7,703 nucleotides of DNA from the NCBI GenBank assembly GCA_047629355.1, contig JBLHWU010000274.1:1-7703 (forward strand), written 5' to 3'. A program made the position numbers and the translations under genes. The first letter of the stretch is position 1; every line of letters begins with the position of its first letter. Positions 1 through 7,224 of this stretch are shown here, in pieces. Origin of the DNA: CAYUNA01 sp047629355 (GTDB taxonomy: Bacteria > Bacteroidota > Bacteroidia > Chitinophagales > Saprospiraceae). The notes under the pieces are model-generated. The model ran no database searches. It was given only the letters and a program-made list of their open reading frames with translations, and was not told the DNA's origin.

Positions 1-1367
1 AAAAGAGCTTCCAGTGAACGTTCCCACTTTTCAATAATCGGAACGATGTCGAGCATACTTTTAATACCCAGTTTTTTTTGCAAACGCAGCCACTCTTTAT
101 CGAAATTCTTTTTCACGGGTTCGGCAAGCGATAATCTTGACAATACACCCGCAAATTCCATTGCTAACCATTCGTAGCCGTTTTTTAAAGCATCCTTATA
201 ATACTGCTCTAAAAGGTATAGATTTTGCTCTGAAATTTCGGTTTGCGTCCAATGCTTTGCCATTGCCCAAATCAGCGCATCAAATTTGGAAGTAGGTTCG
301 GTATCCATAATTTCCCGCATATCGCCTATTTGATTTAGCTGAAAATAGGCGGTCGCTTTTAGATAATTAAAGGATTCTTCAAAAGAAGAAATTTTATGAT
401 TTTGATGATGATAGGTCTGAATTTTTTTCAAATGATCAGGACCACGCTGCGCCAAAATACTCAGGGCATGAAAGACGCCGCTAATGTTTGGAAAATGGGC
501 ATTGCGGTTGCTTGCTTGCTTGCGCATCAACTTCATTGCTTTATCAAAAGAGGTGACTGCGGTGTCATATTGTCCCAACAAAAAATTCATCCAACCGACC
601 CTTTGCAGACCACTCATTTCGTTGCTTTCCAGTTTCAGCACTTCTGCCATCTCCTTGGTTTTCCCCTGAAAAGCATAGACTAAATTGAGTTGCGACCGAA
701 TTTGACTACCTGAACCATTTTTGGCTTTTAAAAAATCGGACTCTTTCATAAAAGTAACCAATTCTTCCACTTTTTCTAAATCAAAAGCTTTAGTAGTTAC
801 CAAGTGATTTATGGCAAATAGCTGGATTTCAGGCTTGTAGGTTGAAAACCATCTGGAGTCAAATGGTAAAAATACATTTTGAATAAATTCTTCTAAATCC
901 CATTTTCCATGATAGTAGGCATCTAGGTTTCGCAAGGTTTCTGTAAAAAGGGGAATTTCACCCATATAAATCGCCAATCGCAATTCTCGCTTTGTTGCCT
1001 CAAAACTAACGGGCGAAAAATATACTTTATACGTCTTGAAATCTCGAATCTGCTTCAACCAAAACTGAAAACCATCATCCAAAATCGCTAGTCGCATGAT
1101 GTATTCTTCATACTTTGGATTCACGACCAACCGACTCTGAATATCGCTGACCAACCAACCAGTTTTAGTCAGTTGATTCTTCATTTCCCGCATGTCTTTT
1201 GGATAAAAATGCGTCCTTTTATCTGTCGAAACTTCACATTTTTTCAACAGCTGCACCGCATTCATCTGATTAATCGGCTCGTATAAAATCGTTAATACTT
1301 TTAATATCTTTTTCTCAGTATCAGCTAGCGTTTTAAACTTCGTTCTAAACTCTTGAAAAGCCTTCAT
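1..1367 (-). CDS. Large alpha-helical (TPR-like) protein, N-terminal 455 residues, partial at left edge
   Basis: Reading the minus strand from ATG at 1365-1367 gives 455 codons with no stop up to the window edge, so the gene is open and only its N-terminal part is seen. The protein starts MKAFQEFRTKFKTLADTEKK. It is rich in amphipathic helices, with many aromatic and Leu positions spaced as in TPR-like repeats, for example GWMNFLLGQYDTAVTSFDKA around residues 259-278. It has no signal peptide or membrane segment, so it is probably cytoplasmic. The first ~65 residues look like a winged-helix-type segment. The last visible residues (VPIIEKWERSLEAL) resemble the linker seen before the ATPase core in large Bacteroidota SNF2-type helicases; this comes from memory of the family style and is a weak inference. 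The start is favoured because a good promoter lies 34 bp upstream and no earlier in-frame ATG is evident. It is divergent from the glucosidase gene. Real gene: very likely. Function: uncertain. Confidence 0.85.
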   Translation of the reverse strand, partial: MKAFQEFRTKFKTLADTEKKILKVLTILYEPINQMNAVQLLKKCEVSTDKRTHFYPKDMREMKNQLTKTGWLVSDIQSRLVVNPKYEEYIMRLAILDDGFQFWLKQIRDFKTYKVYFSPVSFEATKRELRLAIYMGEIPLFTETLRNLDAYYHGKWDLEEFIQNVFLPFDSRWFSTYKPEIQLFAINHLVTTKAFDLEKVEELVTFMKESDFLKAKNGSGSQIRSQLNLVYAFQGKTKEMAEVLKLESNEMSGLQRVGWMNFLLGQYDTAVTSFDKAMKLMRKQASNRNAHFPNISGVFHALSILAQRGPDHLKKIQTYHHQNHKISSFEESFNYLKATAYFQLNQIGDMREIMDTEPTSKFDALIWAMAKHWTQTEISEQNLYLLEQYYKDALKNGYEWLAMEFAGVLSRLSLAEPVKKNFDKEWLRLQKKLGIKSMLDIVPIIEKWERSLEAL

Positions 1368-1400
1368 AGTACGGAAATATTTTGTTTGAGGAATAGCGGG

Positions 1401-1431
1401 TAAAAGTACGAGGTTTGGTGATTTTAGACAA
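1401..1431 (-). promoter_or_regulatory. Bacteroidota-type promoter for the helical protein gene
   Basis: On the minus strand, TTG (1429-1431) is followed after 20 bases by TACTTTTA (1401-1408), one mismatch from the Bacteroidota -7 consensus TAnnTTTG. The ATG at 1367 lies 33 bases downstream of the -7 element, leaving a short leader. The spacing fits the known 19-21 base range of this sigma factor. Not tested experimentally. Confidence 0.5.
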
Positions 1432-1455
1432 GGAGAATTTGGTTTTTATTTTTTG

Positions 1456-1617
1456 TAAGTACCTAGACATAAATAATCGAATAATCAAAGGAGTAAGATT
1501 TTTTCGTTAGTTTTCGCTAATTTTTTTTGAATAATCCCTTTATTGAAATATTTTTTAGAGGAAAATAACGGAAAAAGATACTTTTTAGATGTTCGATTGA
1601 TTGTGTTCAGGTACTTA
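1456..1617. repeat. MITE-like 162-bp imperfect palindrome with TA ends
   Basis: The two halves of this segment are imperfect reverse complements over almost their whole length. The outer 9 bases are identical in inverted orientation (TAAGTACCT at 1456-1464, AGGTACTTA at 1609-1617). The similarity continues inward (for example AATCGA at 1475-1480 against TCGATT at 1593-1598, and CGTTA against TAACG) to a centre near 1535. Both ends carry TA, as expected for an element that duplicates a TA target, in the manner of IS630/Tc1 relatives. It has no coding capacity. It lies between two divergent promoters, so a transcription terminator role is unlikely. A non-autonomous mobile element is the best reading; a regulatory cruciform is the alternative. 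Confidence 0.6.
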
Positions 1618-1721
1618 TGTTTGATTTTTATTTTTTTTAAATCAAAAAAGTAGGAATACCACCTGCGAATCCTGCTATTCCAAAAACATAATCAATGGTT
1701 TGACTATTTACCTATCTTAGC
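1618..1721. other. Spacer between the two palindromes, with two short inverted repeats
   Basis: No gene is seen here. There is an A/T-only-type stem (TTTGATTT at 1620-1627 with AAATCAAA at 1639-1646), and a 6-bp inverted pair (GGAATA at 1653-1658 with TATTCC at 1676-1681). One frame reads KVGIPPANPAIPKT then stop (1648-1692). This could be the end of a lost coding region, but it has no start and no recognised match. Confidence 0.35.
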
Positions 1722-1875
1722 AACGATAAAAAAATAACTCCGCCATTTAGACAGGGCAAATTTTCCTCATTTTTTACTTGAAATCAGTCAAAGTATCAAC
1801 AATTATCCTTCTTTCAAGTAAAAACTGAGAAAAACTATCCACTGTCTAACTTGTCGGACTTATTATTTTATCGTT
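1722..1875. repeat. Second long imperfect inverted repeat, about 62-64-base arms
   Basis: The left arm (1722-1783) and the reverse complement of the right arm (1812-1875) agree at 53 of 64 aligned columns, counted by hand, with two one-base gaps. The outer 10 bases (AACGATAAAA) and the inner 13 bases (TTTTTACTTGAAA) are identical between arms. The loop is 28 bases (1784-1811). Weaker pairing extends outward to about 1716 and 1881. CTATTT occurs on both flanks (1704-1709 and 1885-1890) and could be a target duplication, though six AT-rich bases can match by chance. It differs in sequence from the palindrome at 1456-1617. The right end lies only about 50 bp before the glucosidase promoter candidate. 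Confidence 0.65.
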
Positions 1876-1923
1876 ACTTAGAATCTATTTGATGTTGGGT
1901 ATTATTCACTTGTAACAATCCTA

Positions 1924-1952
1924 TTGAAAAAGTTATATATTTTAATACCTTG
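1924..1952 (+). promoter_or_regulatory. Candidate Bacteroidota promoter for the glucosidase gene
   Basis: TTG (1924-1926) is followed after 19 bases by TACCTTG (1946-1952), which lacks one T of the TAnnTTTG consensus. The start codon at 1980 lies 27 bases further on. No clear Shine-Dalgarno precedes the ATG (AAGTAAGCA), which is normal for Bacteroidota. Confidence 0.4.
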
Positions 1953-1979
1953 CCGCGAAATTGAAAAATTAAGTAAGCA

Positions 1980-4619
1980 ATGAGTTTTAAAACAAAAGAA
2001 CACGACCGCCTAAAACAGCACTACGCAACGAATGGAAATTGGCTAAAGTGGGGACCATATTTAAGTGAGCGACAATGGGGAACAGTGCGAGAAGATTATA
2101 GTCCAGATGGTGAAGCTTGGGACTATTTTACGCATCATGATGCGCGGAGTCGTGCTTATCGCTGGGGCGAAGATGGGATTGCTGGTATTAGCGACCGCTA
2201 TTGTAATATCTGTTTTGGAGTGGCTTTGTGGAATGGAAAAGACGGGATTATTAAAGAGCGATTGTTTGGTGTGTCTGGACCAGAAGGAAACCATGGAGAG
2301 GACGTAAAAGAGCTATATTATTACCTTGACAATACGCCGACGCACTCGTACATGAAGCATTTGTACAAATATCCGCAGGGTGCATTTCCTTACGATGATT
2401 TGCGGCAGACGAACGAAAGTCGGTCTCGACAGCAGCCTGAATATGAGATTCTAGATACGGGAATTTTTGACGACAATCGTTATTTTGATGTGGTGACGGA
2501 ATACGCGAAGGCGAGTGAAGAAGACTTGTTGATTAAAATAACAATTCACAATCGAGGAGTGGACGCTGCGCCTTTGACGGTGTTGCCTACTTTGTGGTTG
2601 CGGAATCTGTGGAGTTTTGGATTAATCGAAAATAAGCCGAGTATCGCGGTCGAAAACGGAACAGAAGTCTATGATTGTGTCAAAGTTACGCATGAGAATA
2701 TGGGCGAATATTTTCTGCATTTTCATTCTCCTCACCAATTACTTTTTACAGAAAATGACACCAATCAAGAAGAAATTTTTGGAAAAAAGAATGACTCGCC
2801 TTTTGTCAAAGATGCGATTCATAATGCGGTAGTTGCGCAGGATTATTCCATTTTAAAAAATAAAAAAGAAGGGACAAAATGTAGTCCAATGTATCAATTG
2901 AAGATTCCGGGTGGAAAAAAAATTGAGCTACGGCTGCGTTTGTCAAAAGAGAAAATTAAATCTGGTGCTTTGTCTGCTGATTTTGAAAAGGTGTTTGAAA
3001 ATCGTTTGGCGGAAGCGAATGATTTTTATAAAAAAATCACGCCAGCAAATGTTGATGAAGATGAAAAAAATGTGCATCGGCAAGCCCTTGCAGGGATGTT
3101 ATGGACAAAGCAATACTATAATTTAGATGTCACGCGCTGGCTAAAAGGGGGCAAAGGTTTGCCAGAAATCTCGCCATCTCGCAAAAAAGTACGCAACAGT
3201 GAATGGGATTTGCTGATTAATGAAGACATCATTTCGATGCCTGATAAATGGGAATTTCCTTGGTATGCGGCGTGGGATTTGGCTTTTCATTGTGTGCCGC
3301 TGGCGATGGTTGATGCGGAGTTTGCAAAAAAACAGTTGATTTTGTTTTTGCGGGAATGGTATATGCGGCCGAGTGGTCAGATTCCAGCCTATGAGTGGTC
3401 GTTTAGTGATGTGAATCCGCCGGTTCATGCGTGGGCGTGTTTGCAGGTGTATCGGATGGATAAAAAACAGCAAGGAGTGGGTGATGTTGACTTTTTGAAA
3501 CGAGTGTTTCAGAAGCTACTTATCAACTTTACTTGGTGGGTAAATCGGACGGATAGCGATGAAAATAATGTGTTTGAAGGCGGCTTTTTGGGCTTGGATA
3601 ACATTGGCGTTTTTGACCGAAGCAAAGGCGTTCCATTGAATGGGAAATTGGAGCAGGCAGACGGCACCAGTTGGATGGCAATGTACTGTTTGAATATGCT
3701 GGATATAGCTTTGGAGATTTCTCAATTTGATAAAACCTTTGAGGATGTTGCGACCAAATTTTTGCAGCATTTTGTCATTATTGCCGCTTCGTTGAACCAA
3801 ATAAGAGAAAATTATCCGGGAGCTTGGGATGAAAAAGAAGGTTTCTTTTATGATATTTTAAAGTTTAAAAATAATGAGCATATTCCGCTAAAAATCAGGT
3901 CATTAGTTGGGTTGACGACGATGTTTGCAACCTTAGTTTTGGATAAAGAACGGTTGGCAAATGTGCCTGATTTTGTGCATCAGATAGAAAAGTTTAGAAA
4001 CTACCGAAAGCAGAATGGATTTTTCAATATTATCGAAAATTTTCAAAAAGGAGAAGATATTTTACTCTCTTTGATTCCTAAAAAACGCTTGGAACGCGTT
4101 TTTAAAACCCTTCTGGATGAATCTGAATTTTTATCACCTGGCGGCATTCGGTCGCTGTCCAAAGTACATCAAAAACCGTATGAAGTGCGCATCCGAAAGG
4201 AGTATTTTAGCTTAAAATATGAACCCGGTGAATCCAGTACGAATATGTTTGGCGGTAATAGCAATTGGCGCGGTCCTATCTGGTTGCCGATGAATTATTT
4301 ATTGATTGAATCTATCCGAAAATTCTATGATTACTACGGTGATAAATTTTTGGTAGAATGCCCAACGGATAGTGGAAATTGGACAAATTTATCAGCTGTC
4401 GGAGATGATTTAGCCCACCGCTTAATCGGTCTTTTTAAAAAAGATGAACAGGGCAAACGTCCTGTGCATGGCGAGGCTTACCAATATCAGGATGACCCAT
4501 ATTTTCAGGACTTGGTGCTGTTTTATGAGCATTTTCATGGAGATAATGGGCGTGGAGTAGGGGCTTCGCATCAGACGGGATGGACTGGATTGGTGGCGGA
4601 ATTGATAGGGGAGAAATAG
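1980..4619 (+). CDS. GH63-type glucosidase (mannosyl-oligosaccharide-glucosidase-like), cytoplasmic
   Basis: This complete 879-residue protein belongs to the long bacterial GH63 branch usually annotated 'glucosidase', whose members are close to this length. The N-terminal half (about 1-350) is the beta-rich domain and carries the hallmark stretches GPYLSERQWGTVREDYS (25-41), YRWGEDGIAGISD (60-72), PEGNHGEDVKE (101-111) and TPTHSYMKHLYKYPQ (119-133). From about residue 355 it is the (alpha/alpha)6 barrel of clan GH-G. Asp433 in PWYAAWDLAFH is the expected general acid. NSNWRGPIWLPMNYLL (760-775) lines the substrate pocket. Glu850 in FYEHFHGDNGRG fits the general base near the C-terminus. GH63 enzymes invert configuration and release alpha-linked glucose; the substrate of this branch is not established. 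It lacks a signal peptide, so it probably acts on an intracellular glucoside or storage sugar. The start matches the family N-terminus, and no lesion is seen. Confidence 0.93.
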   Translation: MSFKTKEHDRLKQHYATNGNWLKWGPYLSERQWGTVREDYSPDGEAWDYFTHHDARSRAYRWGEDGIAGISDRYCNICFGVALWNGKDGIIKERLFGVSGPEGNHGEDVKELYYYLDNTPTHSYMKHLYKYPQGAFPYDDLRQTNESRSRQQPEYEILDTGIFDDNRYFDVVTEYAKASEEDLLIKITIHNRGVDAAPLTVLPTLWLRNLWSFGLIENKPSIAVENGTEVYDCVKVTHENMGEYFLHFHSPHQLLFTENDTNQEEIFGKKNDSPFVKDAIHNAVVAQDYSILKNKKEGTKCSPMYQLKIPGGKKIELRLRLSKEKIKSGALSADFEKVFENRLAEANDFYKKITPANVDEDEKNVHRQALAGMLWTKQYYNLDVTRWLKGGKGLPEISPSRKKVRNSEWDLLINEDIISMPDKWEFPWYAAWDLAFHCVPLAMVDAEFAKKQLILFLREWYMRPSGQIPAYEWSFSDVNPPVHAWACLQVYRMDKKQQGVGDVDFLKRVFQKLLINFTWWVNRTDSDENNVFEGGFLGLDNIGVFDRSKGVPLNGKLEQADGTSWMAMYCLNMLDIALEISQFDKTFEDVATKFLQHFVIIAASLNQIRENYPGAWDEKEGFFYDILKFKNNEHIPLKIRSLVGLTTMFATLVLDKERLANVPDFVHQIEKFRNYRKQNGFFNIIENFQKGEDILLSLIPKKRLERVFKTLLDESEFLSPGGIRSLSKVHQKPYEVRIRKEYFSLKYEPGESSTNMFGGNSNWRGPIWLPMNYLLIESIRKFYDYYGDKFLVECPTDSGNWTNLSAVGDDLAHRLIGLFKKDEQGKRPVHGEAYQYQDDPYFQDLVLFYEHFHGDNGRGVGASHQTGWTGLVAELIGEK

Positions 4620-4636
4620 TTCTTATTGTATTTTTA

Positions 4637-4666
4637 CTGATATAAATACTGTTTTATGTAATTTTG
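4637..4666 (+). promoter_or_regulatory. Candidate promoter for the nucleosidase-like gene
   Basis: TAATTTTG (4659-4666) matches the Bacteroidota -7 element TAnnTTTG exactly. At the expected distance of 19 bases there is CTG (4637-4639) rather than TTG, so the -33 element is imperfect. It lies 40 bases before the ATG at 4707, in the 87-bp gap after the glucosidase stop. No convincing terminator is seen in that gap, so read-through from the glucosidase gene is also possible. Confidence 0.4.
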
Positions 4667-4706
4667 GACGATTTGAAATTTTAACCAAAGCATAAACCAT
4701 TTTAGA

Positions 4707-5454
4707 ATGATTGATATCGTTATTCTTTGTCCAATTGCTGTTGAATATACAGCGGTACGAAAGTGTTTGACAAATTGGTCTGCCCAAAAAATTATTCAAT
4801 ATGATTTGCCTTTTGAGTTGGGGCAAATCGAAGCAGGGCAAAAAAAATGGACGATTGCTTTATTTGAAACAGGTAAATACATTGATAATGTACACGTCAA
4901 AACTTCTCAAATTCTGCATGCGCTTCATCCATCTTATTTGTTTTTAATCGGTGTTGCGGGCGGTGTAAAAGATGTCAAAATCGGAGATCTGGTCGTTGGA
5001 ACATTTGCATACGGCTATGAGAAAGGCAAAGTTTCTGAAAAAGGATTTGAAGCTCGCCCGAGAGTTATTCCATTTTCGCAAGAGTTAATTGATGAAGCCA
5101 AACAACTAAGTCGCGAAATCTCACCAACTGATTATCGAATAGTATTCGGACCAATAAATTCGGGTGATAAAGTGTTGGCAAGTATCAATGCAGAGCAACT
5201 TTCTATCATCAAAAAGCAATATGGAGATACCATTGCATCGGAGATGGAAGCGATTGGATTTGCCGAGGCCGCTGCAAAAATTAAGCAGCTGCAGATGCTC
5301 TCTTTTTGAATGGCACATCGTAAAAATTTTTATGATGAAAAAATCAGAAAAAAAAGGACTTTGACAGTTTGATACACAGAAAGTTGATGCGGATAAATTG
5401 AAACAAATTAAAGGCGGGGATGATATTGTGATAGTGTATGCAATCGGGGTTTAA
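4707..5454 (+). pseudogene. Nucleoside phosphorylase / MTA-SAH nucleosidase homologue, broken before the catalytic Asp
   Basis: The open frame 4707-5309 gives 200 residues of the PNP_UDP_1 superfamily, which cleaves the N-glycosidic bond of nucleosides. MIDIVILCPIAVEY places Glu13 where MTA/SAH nucleosidase has its N-terminal catalytic Glu. IGVAGGVKDVKIGDLVVGT (81-99) is the Gly-rich core loop. GPINSGDKVLAS (148-159) is typical of the nucleosidases attached to STAND/NLR-like proteins. SEMEAIG (178-184) is the ribose-binding Met-Glu motif with Glu181. The frame then ends at TGA 5307-5309, where family members continue into R-G-I-S-D with the catalytic Asp. Traces of that stretch remain in changing frames: GGC-ACA-TCG at 5312-5320, FYDE at 5328-5339, KSEKKGL at 5341-5361. 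After a TGA (5362-5364) the last frame runs on with DTQKVDADKLKQI to TAA at 5452-5454. The protein stands alone, with no partner domain visible. It is most likely inactive; sequencing error is the alternative. Confidence 0.8.
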
Positions 5455-5464
5455 ATACCTAAAA

Positions 5465-5493
5465 GAGCGCGCATTTTTTATAAATGTGCGCTC
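5465..5493. terminator. Bidirectional intrinsic terminator between convergent genes
   Basis: GAGCGCGCATTT (5465-5476) and AAATGTGCGCTC (5482-5493) form a 12-bp stem with one G-T wobble and a 5-base loop. On the plus strand ATTTTAA follows. On the minus strand the stem is followed by TTTT, and it begins inside the TGA stop (5492-5494) of the convergent gene. GC-rich stem, short loop and T tail on both sides fit a Rho-independent terminator used from both directions. Confidence 0.8.
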
Positions 5494-6886
5494 ATTTTAA
5501 TTCCAATATTTTAGCAATTAACCATTGTTTGTACATAATAAATTCTGTCTGATTTAGCTTTTCTAACAATTGGGTTTTATTTTGATGCGGAGACAAAAGT
5601 AGCCGAAAAAATTTATTAAAATTTAAAAGACTTTTTCGAAGTGCTTCTGAAATAAGGCCGTTGCATCTAAGCAATTGTTCAAAAGCTCTGGACATGCTAA
5701 GCAAAAAAACGTCTTCATAATCTAATTCAAAAAGGCAGACCAACTCCAATCGTTTAGCCTTGGCAATGTAAAAGATATTCTTTTTAAAAGTTGTTCGTAA
5801 CAAATCTAATGCAGTGCTAAATTCTTGTTTTTCATACAAGATAAAAGCATTGCTAAATGTGATAATTTCGGCTCTGTGGAGGTCAGTTAATTTGCCACCC
5901 CAGTCTTTGATAAATTGCTCCGCCCACTCATATTCTTGCAAGCTGCAAGCAACGTCGAGAATGTTGCCAAAGTGCATATCGTTAAAAACGCCGTTCACAG
6001 AAAAAAACTCAAATTGAAGGCCTTGCTGATAAATATCGAAAATTTCGCGAATAAAATGACGGTTGCCTTTGCGGATTTTATGAGCAGCAAAATTGGTTAA
6101 ATAGGTCACTAAAATATGTTGGTCACGTAGGTGCAGTTGTTCTAAATGACCAAGCACCAACTGTTTTAAAAGATAGTAACCTGCCTCCGCTTTCTGCTGA
6201 ATGACGGGCAACGCAGCCTGATAACACTGGTGTGCAATAGATGTTTTAGAAAAATCTTGCTCAAGGATTTTTTCCAAAAAACGAATGTCCGAAACGGGTT
6301 CGTTCAAAATCTGCTGCCGTTGGTACAATTCGCAACTGTACCGAAGTTTGGCGAGCGCATAGAAATCATCGAGTTTAGTCATAATTCCCTCGATTTGAGG
6401 TGTTTGAAACGCAATTTTTTCCGAGTGATTGTTGAAATATTTTTCGTGCGCCAATCGCAGCAGCTGTTCCCAAAACCAAAGGTCAGGTTGTCGAATATTG
6501 TGGAGGTTTGTTGCTATGTTTTTGAGTTGCTTTTGAGCCAGACCGTCAAAAGATTGTTGTTGAAGGATCTTTAACAAGAAGTCCTTGTCCAATGACGGCT
6601 TTTGTAGGTACTGCCACAATAGGAATTCTTTCAGTCGTCCTCGGAGGTCAGAAATAGCATTGCTGAGTTTAGTTTTGTTAAATTTTTCAGCTTTAAAAAT
6701 TCGTTTGTAAGCATAGGTTTCTTCCAATTATTTTCGCTCAAAATTGGGATGGTATCTTTTAAAGTAGGTCAATAACTGGTTGGCTGCACTTTGCTCATTG
6801 TAGAGACTGGTGGAGTAATGATAGAACGACTTGAACTCATTCTTAGGTGTTTTCGAGAGTATTTTTAGAAATTTATTATTTTGCAT
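5492..6886 (-). pseudogene. Helical-repeat (TPR-like) hypothetical protein with in-frame TAA at codon 53
   Basis: The long open frame (411 residues) begins only at TTG 6725-6727, directly behind a TAA (6728-6730). The same frame continues upstream without other stops to ATG 6884-6886, giving MQNNKFLKILSKTPKNEF and ending ...NFERK-stop-LEETYAYKR. Full length would be 464 residues counting the stop position. The N-terminal Phe/Leu/Lys helix pattern matches the usual opening of a large family of Bacteroidota hypothetical proteins built only of helices. The rest is Leu/Phe/Tyr-rich helical repeats (for example EQLLRLAHEKYF and FSTALDLLRTTFKKN). It has no signal peptide or membrane span, and no catalytic motif is recognised. 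One base change from a Gln, Lys or Glu codon would create the TAA. Either the gene is disabled, or a shortened 411-residue product is made from TTG, or the stop is a sequence error. It ends at a shared terminator, convergent with the nucleosidase remnant. Function unknown. Confidence 0.75.
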
Positions 6887-7132
6887 GCTTGTTTTATCGG
6901 TGAAAATAAAATTAAGTATTTGTCTTTTTAATATTTGATAATCAAGGGTTTATTTAAGGGAGGTCAGTTTTTTGAGGTAAAATAATCGGTGAAAGTAATG
7001 AAAAATGTTTTTTTTTTGCATATAAAATTACGATAATATTGCAGTCGGAGATTAAAATGTCATTTTACACAAACGACTAACACCTGGTAACATCTATTAT
7101 CCGAAATTAAATACAAAAATAATTAAAATAAA
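6887..7132. other. AT-rich intergenic stretch without a gene
   Basis: No coding region is visible on either strand. It contains a T10 run (7008-7017), and TAATATTG at 7034-7041 is one base off the Bacteroidota -7 element. However, the nearest TTG is only 15 bases upstream, so I do not call a promoter. The start of the minus-strand helical gene lies at 6886, and no clear promoter was found for it. Confidence 0.4.
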
Positions 7133-7183
7133 GCTCTATTTCTCTGGAGGGGATAGAGCCGTTATTGTGCTTCAGGCAACAAC
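7133..7183 (+). other. Two adjacent RNA hairpins upstream of the TM2 gene
   Basis: Hairpin 1 pairs GCTCTATTTCT (7133-7143) with GGGGATAGAGC (7149-7159), 11 pairs including G-T wobbles that favour the plus-strand RNA, with a 5-base loop. Hairpin 2 starts two bases later and pairs GTTATTGT (7161-7168) with GCAACAAC (7176-7183), 8 positions with one mismatch. No T tract follows, so a simple terminator is not supported. It could be part of a structured leader or a small RNA; no known riboswitch class is recognised. Confidence 0.35.
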
Positions 7184-7224
7184 CGGAATCCTATGAATTT
7201 ACAGCTTATTTACCCAATAAAAAT

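Noticed and set aside
396..683. Plus-strand open frames of 95 and 61 codons
   Set aside because: They lie antisense to the continuous minus-strand helical protein frame and show no domain-like composition.
1620..1646. AT-rich hairpin as a terminator
   Set aside because: It lies between divergent genes with no transcript end expected, and the stem has almost no G-C pairs.
2061..2307. Open frames on both strands within the start of the glucosidase
   Set aside because: Shadows of conserved GH63 coding sequence; the GH63 frame has strong family signatures here.
3141..3800. Two minus-strand open frames of 110 and 94 codons
   Set aside because: Antisense shadows of the GH63 catalytic barrel, with no start signal or recognisable protein.
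4623..4841. Minus-strand open frame of 72 codons
   Set aside because: It overlaps the promoter and conserved N-terminus of the nucleosidase gene on the other strand.
5814..6574. Plus-strand open frames opposite the helical-repeat gene
   Set aside because: Shadows of the minus-strand coding frame; their compositions are not protein-like.
4707..6886. Nucleosidase plus helical-repeat gene as a two-gene defence system
   Set aside because: The genes are convergent with a terminator between them, both are broken, and there is no STAND, TIR or sensor domain.
7149..7195. tRNA-like look of GGGGATAGAGCC...CCGGAATCC
   Set aside because: No cloverleaf can be drawn, and the GGTTCGAATCC T-arm pattern is absent.
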